In this document: in pieces, positions 17,981 to 27,267 of the stretch | How positions within the stretch are numbered: the stretch's first letter is position 1 | Layout: each line of letters starts with the position of its first letter | Assembly (NCBI GenBank): GCA_016932015.1 | Contig: JAFGDQ010000067.1 | Location: forward strand, 1 to 64,000 | DNA from: Spirochaetota bacterium | GTDB lineage: Bacteria > Spirochaetota > UBA4802 > JAFGDQ01 | Reading direction: 5' to 3' | Length of the DNA: 64,000 bases | Notes under the pieces: generated by a model | The model's input: only the letters and a program-made list of their open reading frames with translations | The model's database searches: none | Told to the model about the DNA's origin: nothing | Translations under genes and position numbers: made by a program

Positions 17981-20182
17981 TTATGTACCTTGCCCGAATA
18001 AAAGTACTTTTGTTCCGGCAAAATAATAAGGCGAAAAATGTCCTTCTTCAATTTTTGATTTTTCGTTTTCAATAGGATATATATAGCTTGATCCAACGCC
18101 GGCAAAAACTGATAACCTTTTAAATATACTGTATTCAATTGATAATCTTACCTGCAATGCCGTTTGATCATTTGTATGATCATTAGAGAATAGTTTTTTA
18201 TTGTCAATATATGCGTAACCAACATCGATATCAGCACTTACATGCCCAAGCGGAATATGTCCGCCTAAATAGAACGCACCTGAATATGAATCATTTACTT
18301 CATTATCCAGATTCATCCAGCCTGCAGAAAAAATGGTATAGATATAATTGGATCTGAATACCAGTCCTGTATTGCATGCCATCAGATTGCTTGCCCAGAC
18401 TGCTAATTCCACACCCCCGTTATCTGAAATATTGATTAATCCAATGGGAATGCCGTTCTGTTCATCAGCTATGTTAACAAGTCCTATTTGTATACCTTTA
18501 AAATTATCCGCAATATTTACAAGACTGATTTGTGAACCTGTGGAATTTCCTGCTATGTTTGCTATACCTGAAAGCTGTAAGCCTTTCATATCTTTTCCGG
18601 TATAATTAAATACACCGCTTGTCTGGCATCCTGTCATTTCATTACCGGAAAAATTGAATATTCCGGTAAACTGATAACCGGTCATATTCTTCTGCCCTAT
18701 ATTGAATAAAGCTGCATATTGAAATCCCATTGTATCAAGACTGGTGTAATTAAAAAGAGCTGAAAGCTGTACTCCTTTTAATTCACCGCGTGAAATACAG
18801 AAAAGACTGTATAATTGTCCTCCTGAAACGTTACCACCGGAATAATTACCTAATGAAAGAAGTTGTGCACCTTCAACTCCGCCTTTCGCGTAGTTCCCTG
18901 CGAGATCAATCTGAAATCCACGAACATCCTTTCTCACAATACCCGGTCCAAATCCAAGTGAGATACCGTCAAGTTTTGCACTATAGCTTCCGGCAAGATT
19001 AAACAGGTACTTGTGAATTGTATTTTTATCGTTTCTCATATCCGGATAAAGAGACAGTTCCCAAATTTTAGTTATATATTGTTCTTCCGTATTCTGTGCG
19101 TCTTTAGTATCACCGCGCACTACTGCATACTCTTTATCTGTAAGTGTGAAGTGATTCCGGGCCAGTGTAAATACGCTTCCAGTAGCAAGGACGATTCTGG
19201 CTTCATAAAGTCCGTTCTCTTCAATATTTGTTATGGTGTATGTACCATCTTCAAGGCCGAACTGTATTTGACGTGAAGCTGGTTTACGAAGTTCACATAC
19301 AAGATTATTTTCCATATCGCGTATAAAGAATTTGCCTGACAGGTCTTTGTCAAGTGTCATGACAACTCTGCTTTTTCTGATATCAGTCATTACAACATCA
19401 CCGGTGCCTGACATCTGAATGTTATAGTTGGGATGCTGTGGCCCGCTTAAAGTCTTTTCAGTTCTTGCAAGTGTTTCATTATAGGCAAACTGATACGCTT
19501 CATTCAGAGTAATTCTGCCGTCCTGAGTCATGTCAGCAGCACCCCTGAGTCCTGAAAGCAGATAATGTGTAAAGAATGAGCCTTTTATACTGTCCGATTC
19601 CTGAGATGCTTCGTCTATGGAGCTTGATGTCATGAACGCGTAGCCTTTCATATTATATGAATTGTCTATCATGAAAGGTGTCCGCATTTTACCGCCTTTC
19701 AGTCTGGTAAACGCGCCTGAAGAACATGAATCGAAAATAGCGATTTTAACATCAGCATTAAAACTGTTTATCGATTTTTTGATGTCTTCGTATTTGATTT
19801 TCTCATTTCCAAGCAGTATTGCCTGCTCATCCGAATGGCCGGAATAATAGAAAATAGCTTCAATACGGCTGGCATTATGTTTATTAACTTTAATTTTCCG
19901 CTGAAGCGCCCTGATTCCTGAAAGGAATTTTTCCCTGTCAGGATTTAACATCAGTATACTGTCACCCGGGAGAACTCCCCCCATTTCATGAAGCAGCTTT
20001 TGAAATGAAACCGCGTCTGAAACTGCATAAAGCAGTTTTTCTCTTTTTGCCCCGCCATTATTGACACCTGCAATAAAAGCAAATCTGCGTATTTCCTCCT
20101 TTGATGCAGCGGAGACGGGAAATGAAATTATCAGAATTAGAAAAAGAGATTTAAATAATAAGATATATTTATTAGCGGCCAT
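17981..20182 (-). CDS. Secreted caspase-fold (peptidase C14) protein with C-terminal surface-type repeats
   Basis: A 733-residue protein with a cleavable signal peptide (residues 1 to about 26). The caspase domain spans about 30-270: the catalytic pair is H116 in FYYSGHSDE and C153 in IFDSCSSGAF. After a beta-rich linker, residues about 405-615 hold repeated units of the type G-x-Q-x-x-x-hydrophobic-FNI, for example GVQLSALFNYT and GIQIGLVNIAD, like the repeats annotated in Leptospira LA_2272-type surface proteins. The end looks like an outer-membrane beta structure (alternating aromatic strands, GVGSSYIYP). It is the last gene of an operon with an ECF sigma factor and a membrane protein, only 2 bases after the latter. 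Probably periplasmic or surface exposed; substrate unknown. Confidence 0.8.
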   Translation of the reverse strand: MAANKYILLFKSLFLILIISFPVSAASKEEIRRFAFIAGVNNGGAKREKLLYAVSDAVSFQKLLHEMGGVLPGDSILMLNPDREKFLSGIRALQRKIKVNKHNASRIEAIFYYSGHSDEQAILLGNEKIKYEDIKKSINSFNADVKIAIFDSCSSGAFTRLKGGKMRTPFMIDNSYNMKGYAFMTSSSIDEASQESDSIKGSFFTHYLLSGLRGAADMTQDGRITLNEAYQFAYNETLARTEKTLSGPQHPNYNIQMSGTGDVVMTDIRKSRVVMTLDKDLSGKFFIRDMENNLVCELRKPASRQIQFGLEDGTYTITNIEENGLYEARIVLATGSVFTLARNHFTLTDKEYAVVRGDTKDAQNTEEQYITKIWELSLYPDMRNDKNTIHKYLFNLAGSYSAKLDGISLGFGPGIVRKDVRGFQIDLAGNYAKGGVEGAQLLSLGNYSGGNVSGGQLYSLFCISRGELKGVQLSALFNYTSLDTMGFQYAALFNIGQKNMTGYQFTGIFNFSGNEMTGCQTSGVFNYTGKDMKGLQLSGIANIAGNSTGSQISLVNIADNFKGIQIGLVNIADEQNGIPIGLINISDNGGVELAVWASNLMACNTGLVFRSNYIYTIFSAGWMNLDNEVNDSYSGAFYLGGHIPLGHVSADIDVGYAYIDNKKLFSNDHTNDQTALQVRLSIEYSIFKRLSVFAGVGSSYIYPIENEKSKIEEGHFSPYYFAGTKVLLFGQGT

Positions 20183-20184
20183 AT

Positions 20185-21009
20185 TTATTTTACCTTTTTT
20201 ATCAATACAGATGTTTGATTAATCGTTTTATCTTCTTTAATAATCAGCCCGTTTCCGGTCAAAACATTTTGCCTGTCATTTGCCATAAGCTGCGCGGCCT
20301 GGAGTACTGATATTACATCCAGTTCATGATCAGAGGTTATGAAGTAAAATTTTTCAAATTCCGGTGCGTCATCAAGTTCATAGGAATTCGAAAGTAATGT
20401 TTTTTCGCCGCTTTCCAGCTTTGTTGAGCTTACCATATCTGAAGGAAAATGCAGAGTAGTTGTTCCCCGGCTGTCAATTGAAAGTATTATTCCGTATTCA
20501 TCCTTCATTGAAACATAGGCTATCTGAAGCAGATCGCCATGTTTTGCTTTTGAATTATTGTTTAAAATTTCGACTTCATCATTTATTTTTCTGTAAATAT
20601 AAATTTTAGATTCTGTACCCTTGATCCTGGCCCCATACTGTGAATCATCAACAGGAACATAATTAAGTGAAGTCCTGACTACAGGGATTATAAATAAAAG
20701 GGATATAATTGCGGTTGCAAGTGCAAAAGAAGGGATGATTATTAGTTTACGGAATTTATTTTTAAATAATGAAGATTTTCTGTCTGATTCTGCATATGCC
20801 GATTCATATTTCCTACTAATCTGGGGAACAATAAAATCGGCAGGATATTCCTCTAAAATATCACTGCTTGAGCTGTTAAGAGCGTTTATTCTGTCCTGAA
20901 GTTCCGGCATCTGTTTACAAAGGGTATCTATATATACAATCTGTTTTTCAGGAAGCTCTTTAAGCAAATATCTTTCAAGCATTAAATCTGATATATATTC
21001 TTTCTTCAT
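20185..21009 (-). CDS. Single-pass membrane protein, probable anti-sigma partner with DUF4384-like domain
   Basis: A 274-residue protein. About 100 cytoplasmic residues open with helices like an anti-sigma zinc-less domain (LMLERYLLKELPEKQIVYID). One transmembrane segment follows (about residues 93-110, LIIIPSFALATAIISLLFII). The periplasmic part resembles DUF4384: YRKINDEVEILNN, DLLQIAYVS, YGIILSIDSRGTTTLHFPSD, FEKFYFITS. The ATG overlaps the sigma-factor stop (ATGA) and has GGGGGA before it; an upstream TTG exists but fits less well. Translational coupling to sigma and the topology suggest it restrains the sigma factor. That is inference; a classical ZAS motif is not seen. Confidence 0.65.
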   Translation of the reverse strand: MKKEYISDLMLERYLLKELPEKQIVYIDTLCKQMPELQDRINALNSSSSDILEEYPADFIVPQISRKYESAYAESDRKSSLFKNKFRKLIIIPSFALATAIISLLFIIPVVRTSLNYVPVDDSQYGARIKGTESKIYIYRKINDEVEILNNNSKAKHGDLLQIAYVSMKDEYGIILSIDSRGTTTLHFPSDMVSSTKLESGEKTLLSNSYELDDAPEFEKFYFITSDHELDVISVLQAAQLMANDRQNVLTGNGLIIKEDKTINQTSVLIKKVK

Positions 21010-21488
21010 ATTGATTCCCCCAAACAATTAACTTTTGCCTTTAAATTCCTGAGTCGCTTACGGATTCCGGACATAGACATTCCGACAGTATCTGCAACTT
21101 CCTGGAGTGTCATACCGTCAACATAATGCAGAACTGCAATTTCCCGGGTTGATGGCTTCTCACTGCTGAATATTCTTTCAAGGAAATCTCTGGCAGCTAT
21201 TTTCTTTTCCATTTCTTCTGAACCTGCTATATTCATAAGCAGGTCGGCATTCTCAAGACTGGGGCGTGCTTTTTCATATCTGATCATGTTCAGACATATA
21301 TTTGTCGCTATACGGTAAAGAAGACTGGATGGATAAGTTCCTTTCAGTTTGTTTTTGTTTTCAATAAGTTTCACAAAAACATCCTGCATCGCATCCAATG
21401 CCTTGTCCTCATCTACAAGCATTGAGCGGCATCTTCTCAGTACCATTGGGCCGTATTTTTTATAATACTCCGCTACATCAATTTGCAT
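21006..21488 (-). CDS. ECF-type RNA polymerase sigma factor
   Basis: A 160-residue sigma-70-family factor of the extracytoplasmic type. Region 2 covers about residues 8-75 (ALDAMQDVFVKLIENKN, then LLYRIATNICLNMIR). Region 4 covers about 100-155, with the helix-turn-helix VLHYVDGMTLQEVADTVGMS and GIRKRLRNLKAKV. It directs polymerase to a stress or surface regulon. The chosen ATG has AAGGAA upstream; a GTG 33 bases earlier would add 11 residues. The gene heads an operon with a membrane partner (4-base overlap) and a caspase-fold protein, so it may autoregulate that operon. Confidence 0.87.
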   Translation of the reverse strand: MQIDVAEYYKKYGPMVLRRCRSMLVDEDKALDAMQDVFVKLIENKNKLKGTYPSSLLYRIATNICLNMIRYEKARPSLENADLLMNIAGSEEMEKKIAARDFLERIFSSEKPSTREIAVLHYVDGMTLQEVADTVGMSMSGIRKRLRNLKAKVNCLGESI

Positions 21489-21947
21489 CGAATGATTTCC
21501 TTTACACTGATTATTTAACACCGGTTATCAATAAAAGTGCTACCTGAATAAATTTTTCGAAAAAAATTTTTAAGAATATTTATGTTTGATAGAATAAATG
21601 TTTCAATTCTTATTTAATATGCTGATAATTACGAATTTACACAAAATAATAATGAATAATATTCAACTATCTTTTTTAAGTAAAAATATAAAATATCTGT
21701 TAAATTAACGGTATATTTACTAAATTTTTTGAAAATTTTAAATAAAGTAAATGGTATTACTACTTATTTTGATTTTTGTTTGATATTTACCTCCCTTATT
21801 TCATTGAAATTTAAAATATAATACTAATAGCAATATAATTATAATTTTGATTCTGTTATAAAAAAGAGTATTCCAGAAAAAATCTTGACAGTATTAACAC
21901 AATGTCTAAGGTATAGACATTGCGTATCATTATTATAGAAGGCTTAT
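21489..21947. other. Divergent intergenic region, sigma operon / tetR
   Basis: About 460 AT-rich bases between the divergent ECF sigma gene and the TetR gene. Apart from the TetR operator and promoter near the right end, no coding or structured element was recognised. The promoter of the sigma operon must lie here, but no clear motif was seen. Confidence 0.5.
21885..21921 (+). promoter_or_regulatory. Promoter and palindromic operator of the TetR gene
   Basis: TTGACA (21885-21890) is a perfect -35. It is followed by a perfect inverted repeat with 8-base arms, AATGTCTA (21901-21908) and TAGACATT (21914-21921), with a 5-base centre, covering the -10 zone. This is the usual geometry for TetR autorepression. 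No second full copy was seen before the downstream oxidoreductase operon. Confidence 0.65.
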
Positions 21948-22592
21948 ATGGGTGTTATTGAACGAAGAAAACGCGAAAAAGAAATGAGAATGGAACTGGC
22001 GGTTGAGGCTGCCATGGAAATATTCAATGAAGAAGGGTATCATTCTATTACGATGGAAAAGATCGCGGAACGTTCTGAAATAAGCAGAGCTGCACTGTAT
22101 TTATATTTTAAAAACAAAGATGAAATACTCATTACTGCTATTGCCGAACATACGGATTATTTTGCCGGATTACTTGAATCCCTTTATGAAAGAAGAGAAA
22201 CTGTAAAAGAAAAACTTATATTTGAGATATGGAATTGCTTTAAGAAGTTCTATGAAAAGAATCCGGTGGCATTCAATGCTACTCAATATTTTCATCAAAG
22301 TGAAATGATACGGAACCTGCCGGATGCTTTGCGTAATGTTCTTTACAAATCCGGTTCAAGAGTTGTAGGGCTACAGCATAAAATTGTAGGATACGGAATT
22401 GATGAAGGTATTTTTATCAGATGTAATCCCAGAACTCTTTCTGAGGTAATCTGGTCAACATTTCTCGGTATTATAGATCTTGAGCGCAGTAAATATGTTC
22501 TTTCAAAGAAAAGTCATCTGGATATAACACGGGATACGGCAATCAAAGTGTTATCCAGAGGTATTTTAGCACATTCTGATGTCAAATGCTGA
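21948..22592 (+). CDS. TetR-family transcriptional regulator
   Basis: A 214-residue repressor-type regulator. The N-terminal helix-turn-helix lies at about residues 14-60 (AAMEIFNEEGYHSITMEKIA, then SRAALYLYFKNKDEIL), the typical TetR layout with YxYFKNKDE at its end. The C-terminal ligand-binding and dimerisation domain, about 65-205, is not conserved enough to give a ligand. A perfect palindrome overlapping its own promoter suggests autoregulation. It lies 171 bases upstream of, and in line with, a flavoprotein/Fe-S operon, which is its likely target. Confidence 0.88.
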   Translation: MGVIERRKREKEMRMELAVEAAMEIFNEEGYHSITMEKIAERSEISRAALYLYFKNKDEILITAIAEHTDYFAGLLESLYERRETVKEKLIFEIWNCFKKFYEKNPVAFNATQYFHQSEMIRNLPDALRNVLYKSGSRVVGLQHKIVGYGIDEGIFIRCNPRTLSEVIWSTFLGIIDLERSKYVLSKKSHLDITRDTAIKVLSRGILAHSDVKC

Positions 22593-22763
22593 ATCTTTCA
22601 TCTCTGATCAGCATATATTATATAAAAATTTATTCCATAGACAAAAACAGATAAAATTTCTACAACCGGCTTATTTATTAATAAAGATCTGTAATTTTTA
22701 CTTTTAGAACTTAACAGGACGAGTTTAGTAAATAATTATTATTAGTTTAAGGAGGGTTATTCA

Positions 22764-24227
22764 ATGGATGTGGATGTAAAAGCTAAATTATCGGGAATCG
22801 TCGGTAAAGCAAATTTTTCTGACGATCCAGCACAGTTAGAAGCTTATTCCATCGATCAGAGTTATTATCCTGCGGGTATGCCTAATTACATTGTAAAACC
22901 GGCAAATTCCGAAGAAGTATCTGAGGTAATAAAGTTCTGCAGTGAAAACAGCATACCGGTTGTTCCGTGCAGTTCAAAGATTCATTTTTTTGGCGCCACA
23001 ATTCCAAAGGAAGGCGGAGTTTTAATGGATCTTACAAGAATGGATAAAATTTTTGAAATCGATGCGGATAACAGAAGAGTACGTTTTGAAACAGGTGTAA
23101 CCTGGGAAAAACTTACAACAGAATTAGAAAAAGAGGGATTCAGAGTTATTATGCCTCTGGCTGCTATGGCAGAACGCTCAGTGTTGACTGATTTTATGGA
23201 ACGTGAAGAGCCTACCAACCAGGTTTATGATTACGGCGAACCACTTGAAGCAATGGAAGTTGTCTGGCCGACAGGCGAGATTTTCAGGATGGGATCAGCC
23301 AGCGTTAACGGTTATCCTGATTCAATGTCAAAAGGCGGCAACCCTTCCGGTCCGGGACTTGACTTTTACAGATTTTTCCAGTGTGCTCAGGGAACAATGG
23401 GCGTTGTTACATGGACAAACCTGAAAATCGAATCAATCCCGAAAATAGATAAAGTCCTTTTTGCTCCTCTTGATGATTTAAATTACGGAATAGATTTTCT
23501 GTACAGGATTATGCCGAGAAGAATCGGTCAGGAAGTTCTTCTGCTGAATAATGTTGACCTTGCCGCACTTTTAACAGAGAACTGGGATGAAGATTATGAA
23601 AAGCTCTGCGCGACTCTTCCTCCATGGACACTGGTGCTGGTAGTCAGCGGTCTGCTGAGACGTCCTGAAGAAAAAATAGCTTATGAAATGAAATTCCTTG
23701 ATCATGTCATTAAACATGAATTTCCAAGCCTGCGTCTTGGTGAAAATCTGCCGGGATTTCCGGGAGTTAGGAAAAAAATGCTTCCAATTCTGCGCAAACC
23801 ATGGCCTGCAAACAAGACATACTGGAAAAACGGAATAAAGGGTGCTAGCCAGAGTTTACTGTTTCACGCAAGACCAATGAATGCTGAACAGTATATTTCA
23901 GTAGTTGAGAACATAGCAGCTCAGTATGGAATACAGATACATGATATAGGGGTATACATACAGCCTTTAGAGCACAACAGAGCATGCAGAATAGAAATAA
24001 CTTTCTTCTATGATCCTGAAAATGAAGCGGAAAAATCAGTTGTCAGAGCATTGTATAATGATGCTGCAAAGATACTGTTATCCGAGGGAGCAATCTTTAC
24101 AAGACCTTACGGGGATCTTGCACCGATTGTTTATGATAAAGCTGCCAGTTATGCTGCTGCTTTGAAAAGGCTGAAAAAGACATTTGACCCGAATAATATT
24201 ATGAATCCGGGCAACCTGTGTTTCTAA
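22764..24227 (+). CDS. FAD-binding (PCMH-type) oxidase, GlcD / 4-cresol-dehydrogenase-like
   Basis: A 487-residue flavoprotein of the VAO/PCMH superfamily. The FAD domain covers about residues 20-230 (PNYIVKPANSEEVSEVIKFC, VPVVPCSSKIHFFGA, GGVLMDLTRM, GTMGVVTWTNL). The C-terminal substrate cap ends in LKKTFDPNNIMNPGN, the standard finish of FAD-linked oxidases. It oxidises a hydroxy acid, phenol or similar compound and passes electrons onward. It is followed after 12 bases by a CCG-domain Fe-S protein and then a second PCMH flavoprotein, an arrangement like glycolate/lactate oxidase complexes. A strong GGAGG ribosome site precedes the start. Substrate unknown. Confidence 0.82.
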   Translation: MDVDVKAKLSGIVGKANFSDDPAQLEAYSIDQSYYPAGMPNYIVKPANSEEVSEVIKFCSENSIPVVPCSSKIHFFGATIPKEGGVLMDLTRMDKIFEIDADNRRVRFETGVTWEKLTTELEKEGFRVIMPLAAMAERSVLTDFMEREEPTNQVYDYGEPLEAMEVVWPTGEIFRMGSASVNGYPDSMSKGGNPSGPGLDFYRFFQCAQGTMGVVTWTNLKIESIPKIDKVLFAPLDDLNYGIDFLYRIMPRRIGQEVLLLNNVDLAALLTENWDEDYEKLCATLPPWTLVLVVSGLLRRPEEKIAYEMKFLDHVIKHEFPSLRLGENLPGFPGVRKKMLPILRKPWPANKTYWKNGIKGASQSLLFHARPMNAEQYISVVENIAAQYGIQIHDIGVYIQPLEHNRACRIEITFFYDPENEAEKSVVRALYNDAAKILLSEGAIFTRPYGDLAPIVYDKAASYAAALKRLKKTFDPNNIMNPGNLCF

Positions 24228-24239
24228 GGAGGATGATGA

Positions 24240-25568
24240 ATGGACAGCAAAAACGAAGGAAAACAAAGATATTATAAACCGAGAGCCGAAGTTGCACTTG
24301 ATATCGAGGACATGGAGAATTTTGTCTATGACATGAGCCGCTGCATTAAATGCAAAGGCTGTACATGGGTTGATCACACATATATGCCGGGTGCGAAATT
24401 CATGACAAGATGCCCTAGTGCAACAATGTATGAATATGATGCATACGGCGCTTATGGGAAAATGAGAATTGCTCATGGAATGGCTGAAGGCAAAGTTGAA
24501 TGGAATGATAAGGCACTTGAGATCATGTATGCGTGTACTCTTTGCGGTGCATGTGATGTAGGATGTAAAAGAAACCTTGACCTTGAAGTTGAACTTACAC
24601 TTGAATCAATCAGAGTAAAAGCTGTAAAAGACGGTGTGGGACCATTACCGGCACATAAGAAGATTGCCGAGAATGTAAAGAAAACAGGCAACATGTTCGG
24701 TTCATCCAAGAAAAGAACCGAGTGGATTCCTGCTGATGCAAAACCTGCAGACAAAGCAGATGTTCTTTATTTTGTAGGATGTACAGCTTCTTACACGAAC
24801 CATGAGATCGCACAGTCAACAGCTAAAATTTTCAAAGCAGCAAAAGTAAATTATATGCTTCTTAAAGATGAAAGCTGCTGCGGAAATGCTATATTCTCAT
24901 CAGGTATGGTTGACGAAGCACGTGAAATAGCAAAGAAAAATGTTGAAGCAATGAAAAAAAGCGGCGCAAAGAAACTTGTAACAGCATGTGCGGAAGGATA
25001 CCGTATGTGGAAAGTTGATTATCCGAAACTACTGAACATAGCTACAGCTGATCTTGGTTTTGAAGTGCTTCACCTTGTAGAATTTGTTGATGAACTGGTT
25101 AAAAACGGAAGCCTGAAAATGAAGAAGGAATTCAACACACGCATGGTTTATCATGACGCATGCAGTCTGAGCCGTTTGAGCGAACCATGGACTCCATGGG
25201 AAGGAAAAAGAGGCTGGATGGGCTGTGTTGAACCGAGACTGAAAAGACGCCGCGGTACAAACGGTGTTTACGAGCAGCCGAGAGATATCCTGAAAGCGAT
25301 ACCGGGTGTTGACCTTGTATCACTGCCGAGAGAACGTGAAAACGCATACTGCTGCGGAGCAGGCCGCGGAACAAAAGAAGCTTTTCCTGAATTCGCAAAA
25401 TGGAATGCCAATCACAGGCTTGAAGAAATAAGAGATGCAGGTGCAGAAACACTTGTAACAGCATGTCCAATGTGTAAGAATAATTTCGCTCAGAATGTAA
25501 AAGAAAACGGCAATGACATGCAGGTAATGGATATATCAGAAGTTATCTGCTCAGCTATTGAATCATAG
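24240..25568 (+). CDS. Fe-S oxidoreductase with two CCG domains (GlcF/HdrD-like)
   Basis: A 442-residue electron-transfer subunit. The N-terminus binds two [4Fe-4S] clusters: C35, C38, C41 with C58, and C99, C102, C105, C109 (ACTLCGACDVGC). Two cysteine-rich CCG domains follow, one with DESCCGNAIFSSGMVDEA near residue 216 and one with YCCGAGRG near 378 and TACPMCKNNF after it, as in HdrB/HdrD and GlcF. It would accept electrons from the flanking flavoproteins and deliver them to a quinone, menaquinone or thiol carrier. It starts 12 bases after one flavoprotein and ends 16 bases before another. GGAGG ribosome site. No membrane helices. Confidence 0.86.
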   Translation: MDSKNEGKQRYYKPRAEVALDIEDMENFVYDMSRCIKCKGCTWVDHTYMPGAKFMTRCPSATMYEYDAYGAYGKMRIAHGMAEGKVEWNDKALEIMYACTLCGACDVGCKRNLDLEVELTLESIRVKAVKDGVGPLPAHKKIAENVKKTGNMFGSSKKRTEWIPADAKPADKADVLYFVGCTASYTNHEIAQSTAKIFKAAKVNYMLLKDESCCGNAIFSSGMVDEAREIAKKNVEAMKKSGAKKLVTACAEGYRMWKVDYPKLLNIATADLGFEVLHLVEFVDELVKNGSLKMKKEFNTRMVYHDACSLSRLSEPWTPWEGKRGWMGCVEPRLKRRRGTNGVYEQPRDILKAIPGVDLVSLPRERENAYCCGAGRGTKEAFPEFAKWNANHRLEEIRDAGAETLVTACPMCKNNFAQNVKENGNDMQVMDISEVICSAIES

Positions 25569-25584
25569 GAACAGGAGGAACTAA

Positions 25585-27186
25585 ATGGCAATTTCAAAAG
25601 AAGTATATAAAGTATTTGAATCAATTGTCGGCGACTATTATGTTTCGAATGATCCGGTAATCTGCGAATCATACAGAAGCGGTCCTGGCGGTTATGAAAA
25701 CGGAACCGGCTATGAGCGCGTTATGACCACGATCCCGGGTTGTGTAATAATGCCGAGAACAACTGAAGAAGTACAGAAAATAGTAAAAGTCTGTTACAAG
25801 AATGATATACCTTATGTACCTTACAGTACTGGTTTTTACGGACCGAAATCACATCCTCATGTTGAAGATGCTCTGCTGATAGACCTGAAAAGGATGAATG
25901 ATTTCTATCTCGATGAAAAACATTATTATGTAGAAGTAGGCCCTGGAATGATTTATTCGCCGATACAGGAAGAAGCCATGAGGCACGGAGCTTATGTTGT
26001 TATCGGCGGAGGTGGTGCGCAGGCTTCTGCAATAGCAAACCTTATAGGTGACGGCTGGTCTCCTTTAAGCCATAGAATAGGCCTTCCTCACAGAAGAATT
26101 CTCGGAACAGAATTAGTTCTTCCGGATGGAGAACTGCTGAAACTCGGTTCTCTCGCTAATTCGGATGATCCTTTCTGGGGAGAATGCCCGGGTCCGGATC
26201 TGAGAGGTATTTTAAGAGGATATACCGGTGTTCGCGGATGTCTGGGTATTGTTACAAGAATGGCTATAAAAACACTGCCGTTCCAGCCTGAACGTCTTCA
26301 ACCGACAGGTATTTCTCCTAACACAGTGCTTGCTTTTCCTGAAAAGAGAGTTAAATGGATCAATTATGTTGTTCCTTCCAAGGAAGCGCAGGTAAAAGCC
26401 ATGTATGAAATCGGAAAGGCGGAAATAGGCGGAGCTGTAACAAAAGTTCCGCTATTCTGGCGTTCAATTGCTAAAGCTGAAGATAAAGAACATTTCTGGG
26501 AAATGTGGGGTAAAGAAAATGAAAAAACAGTGGCTAATTTCTTTATCGTAAGAGTGCTGCTGATTGGTTATACTTCCGAAGAACAGCTGGAGTATGATGA
26601 AGCGGTTCTTGCCGACATTATGTCTGAAGTAGGAGGCGAGGCAAGACCTACCAAACCTTCAGATGAATCATGGATCAAGAATGCGGACTCCGCAGGTATG
26701 TGGCTGATGTGCGGTGATTATGTATCCGTTGACTATGTTATTGAAACGCTGAGCCAGGCAACTGAACATGGGCCTACTTATGCCGAACTTAAGAAAAAAT
26801 ATACACCGCCGTTAATGCCTGATTACGGTGATCCGGGCTGGTTCCAGAGTTTTGAACTTGGACACCAGGGATATTCCGAATTCCTCATTTACTGGGACCA
26901 TGATGACGATACAGATCCTGTTGATCAGTTCTATCTTGATACTTCAATAATGAATATCAATCATAGATTCTATACATCTCTGTTGGGACCTCATCAGCCG
27001 ATGTACCTGACAGGCCCGCAGTATGGACCGAATTATCATGAATATTTTCTCAAGGTTAAAGATGAATTCGATCCCAAGTGGATGTCTCATCCGCCTGTAC
27101 CTCTTGCTCATGATGTACTGATTGAGCGTTCACCATGGCTGAAGAAGATGAAGTACTGGGAAACTCCGGACGATTTACCAAAGTAA
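25585..27186 (+). CDS. Second FAD-binding (PCMH-type) oxidase of the operon
   Basis: A 533-residue VAO/PCMH flavoprotein, paralogous in fold to the one two genes upstream but clearly diverged. FAD-domain blocks: GCVIMPRTTEEVQKIVKVCY, VPYSTGFYGPKSHPHVED, GAYVVIGGGGAQASAIANLI, RGCLGIVTRMAIKTLP. The C-terminal cap has many aromatic and acidic residues (YWDHDDDTDPVDQFYLDTS), different from lactate/glycolate enzymes. A strong AGGAGG precedes the ATG, and a clean terminator follows. Two different flavoproteins around one Fe-S subunit suggests a heterotrimer, or two dehydrogenases sharing an electron acceptor. Substrate unknown. Confidence 0.82.
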   Translation: MAISKEVYKVFESIVGDYYVSNDPVICESYRSGPGGYENGTGYERVMTTIPGCVIMPRTTEEVQKIVKVCYKNDIPYVPYSTGFYGPKSHPHVEDALLIDLKRMNDFYLDEKHYYVEVGPGMIYSPIQEEAMRHGAYVVIGGGGAQASAIANLIGDGWSPLSHRIGLPHRRILGTELVLPDGELLKLGSLANSDDPFWGECPGPDLRGILRGYTGVRGCLGIVTRMAIKTLPFQPERLQPTGISPNTVLAFPEKRVKWINYVVPSKEAQVKAMYEIGKAEIGGAVTKVPLFWRSIAKAEDKEHFWEMWGKENEKTVANFFIVRVLLIGYTSEEQLEYDEAVLADIMSEVGGEARPTKPSDESWIKNADSAGMWLMCGDYVSVDYVIETLSQATEHGPTYAELKKKYTPPLMPDYGDPGWFQSFELGHQGYSEFLIYWDHDDDTDPVDQFYLDTSIMNINHRFYTSLLGPHQPMYLTGPQYGPNYHEYFLKVKDEFDPKWMSHPPVPLAHDVLIERSPWLKKMKYWETPDDLPK

Positions 27187-27211
27187 ACAATTTCCATTAC
27201 CATTGCAATAT

Positions 27212-27242
27212 AAAAAGGGAGCTTGAAAAAGCTCCCTTTTTT
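27212..27242 (+). terminator. Rho-independent terminator of the flavoprotein operon
   Basis: Perfect 12-base stem AAAAAGGGAGCT (27212-27223) and AGCTCCCTTTTT, a 6-base loop, then T. Because the stem begins with A and ends with T it works in both directions, and it also faces the end of the convergent ABC gene. Confidence 0.9.
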
Positions 27243-27267
27243 AATATAATAGATACGGCAGAAATTT

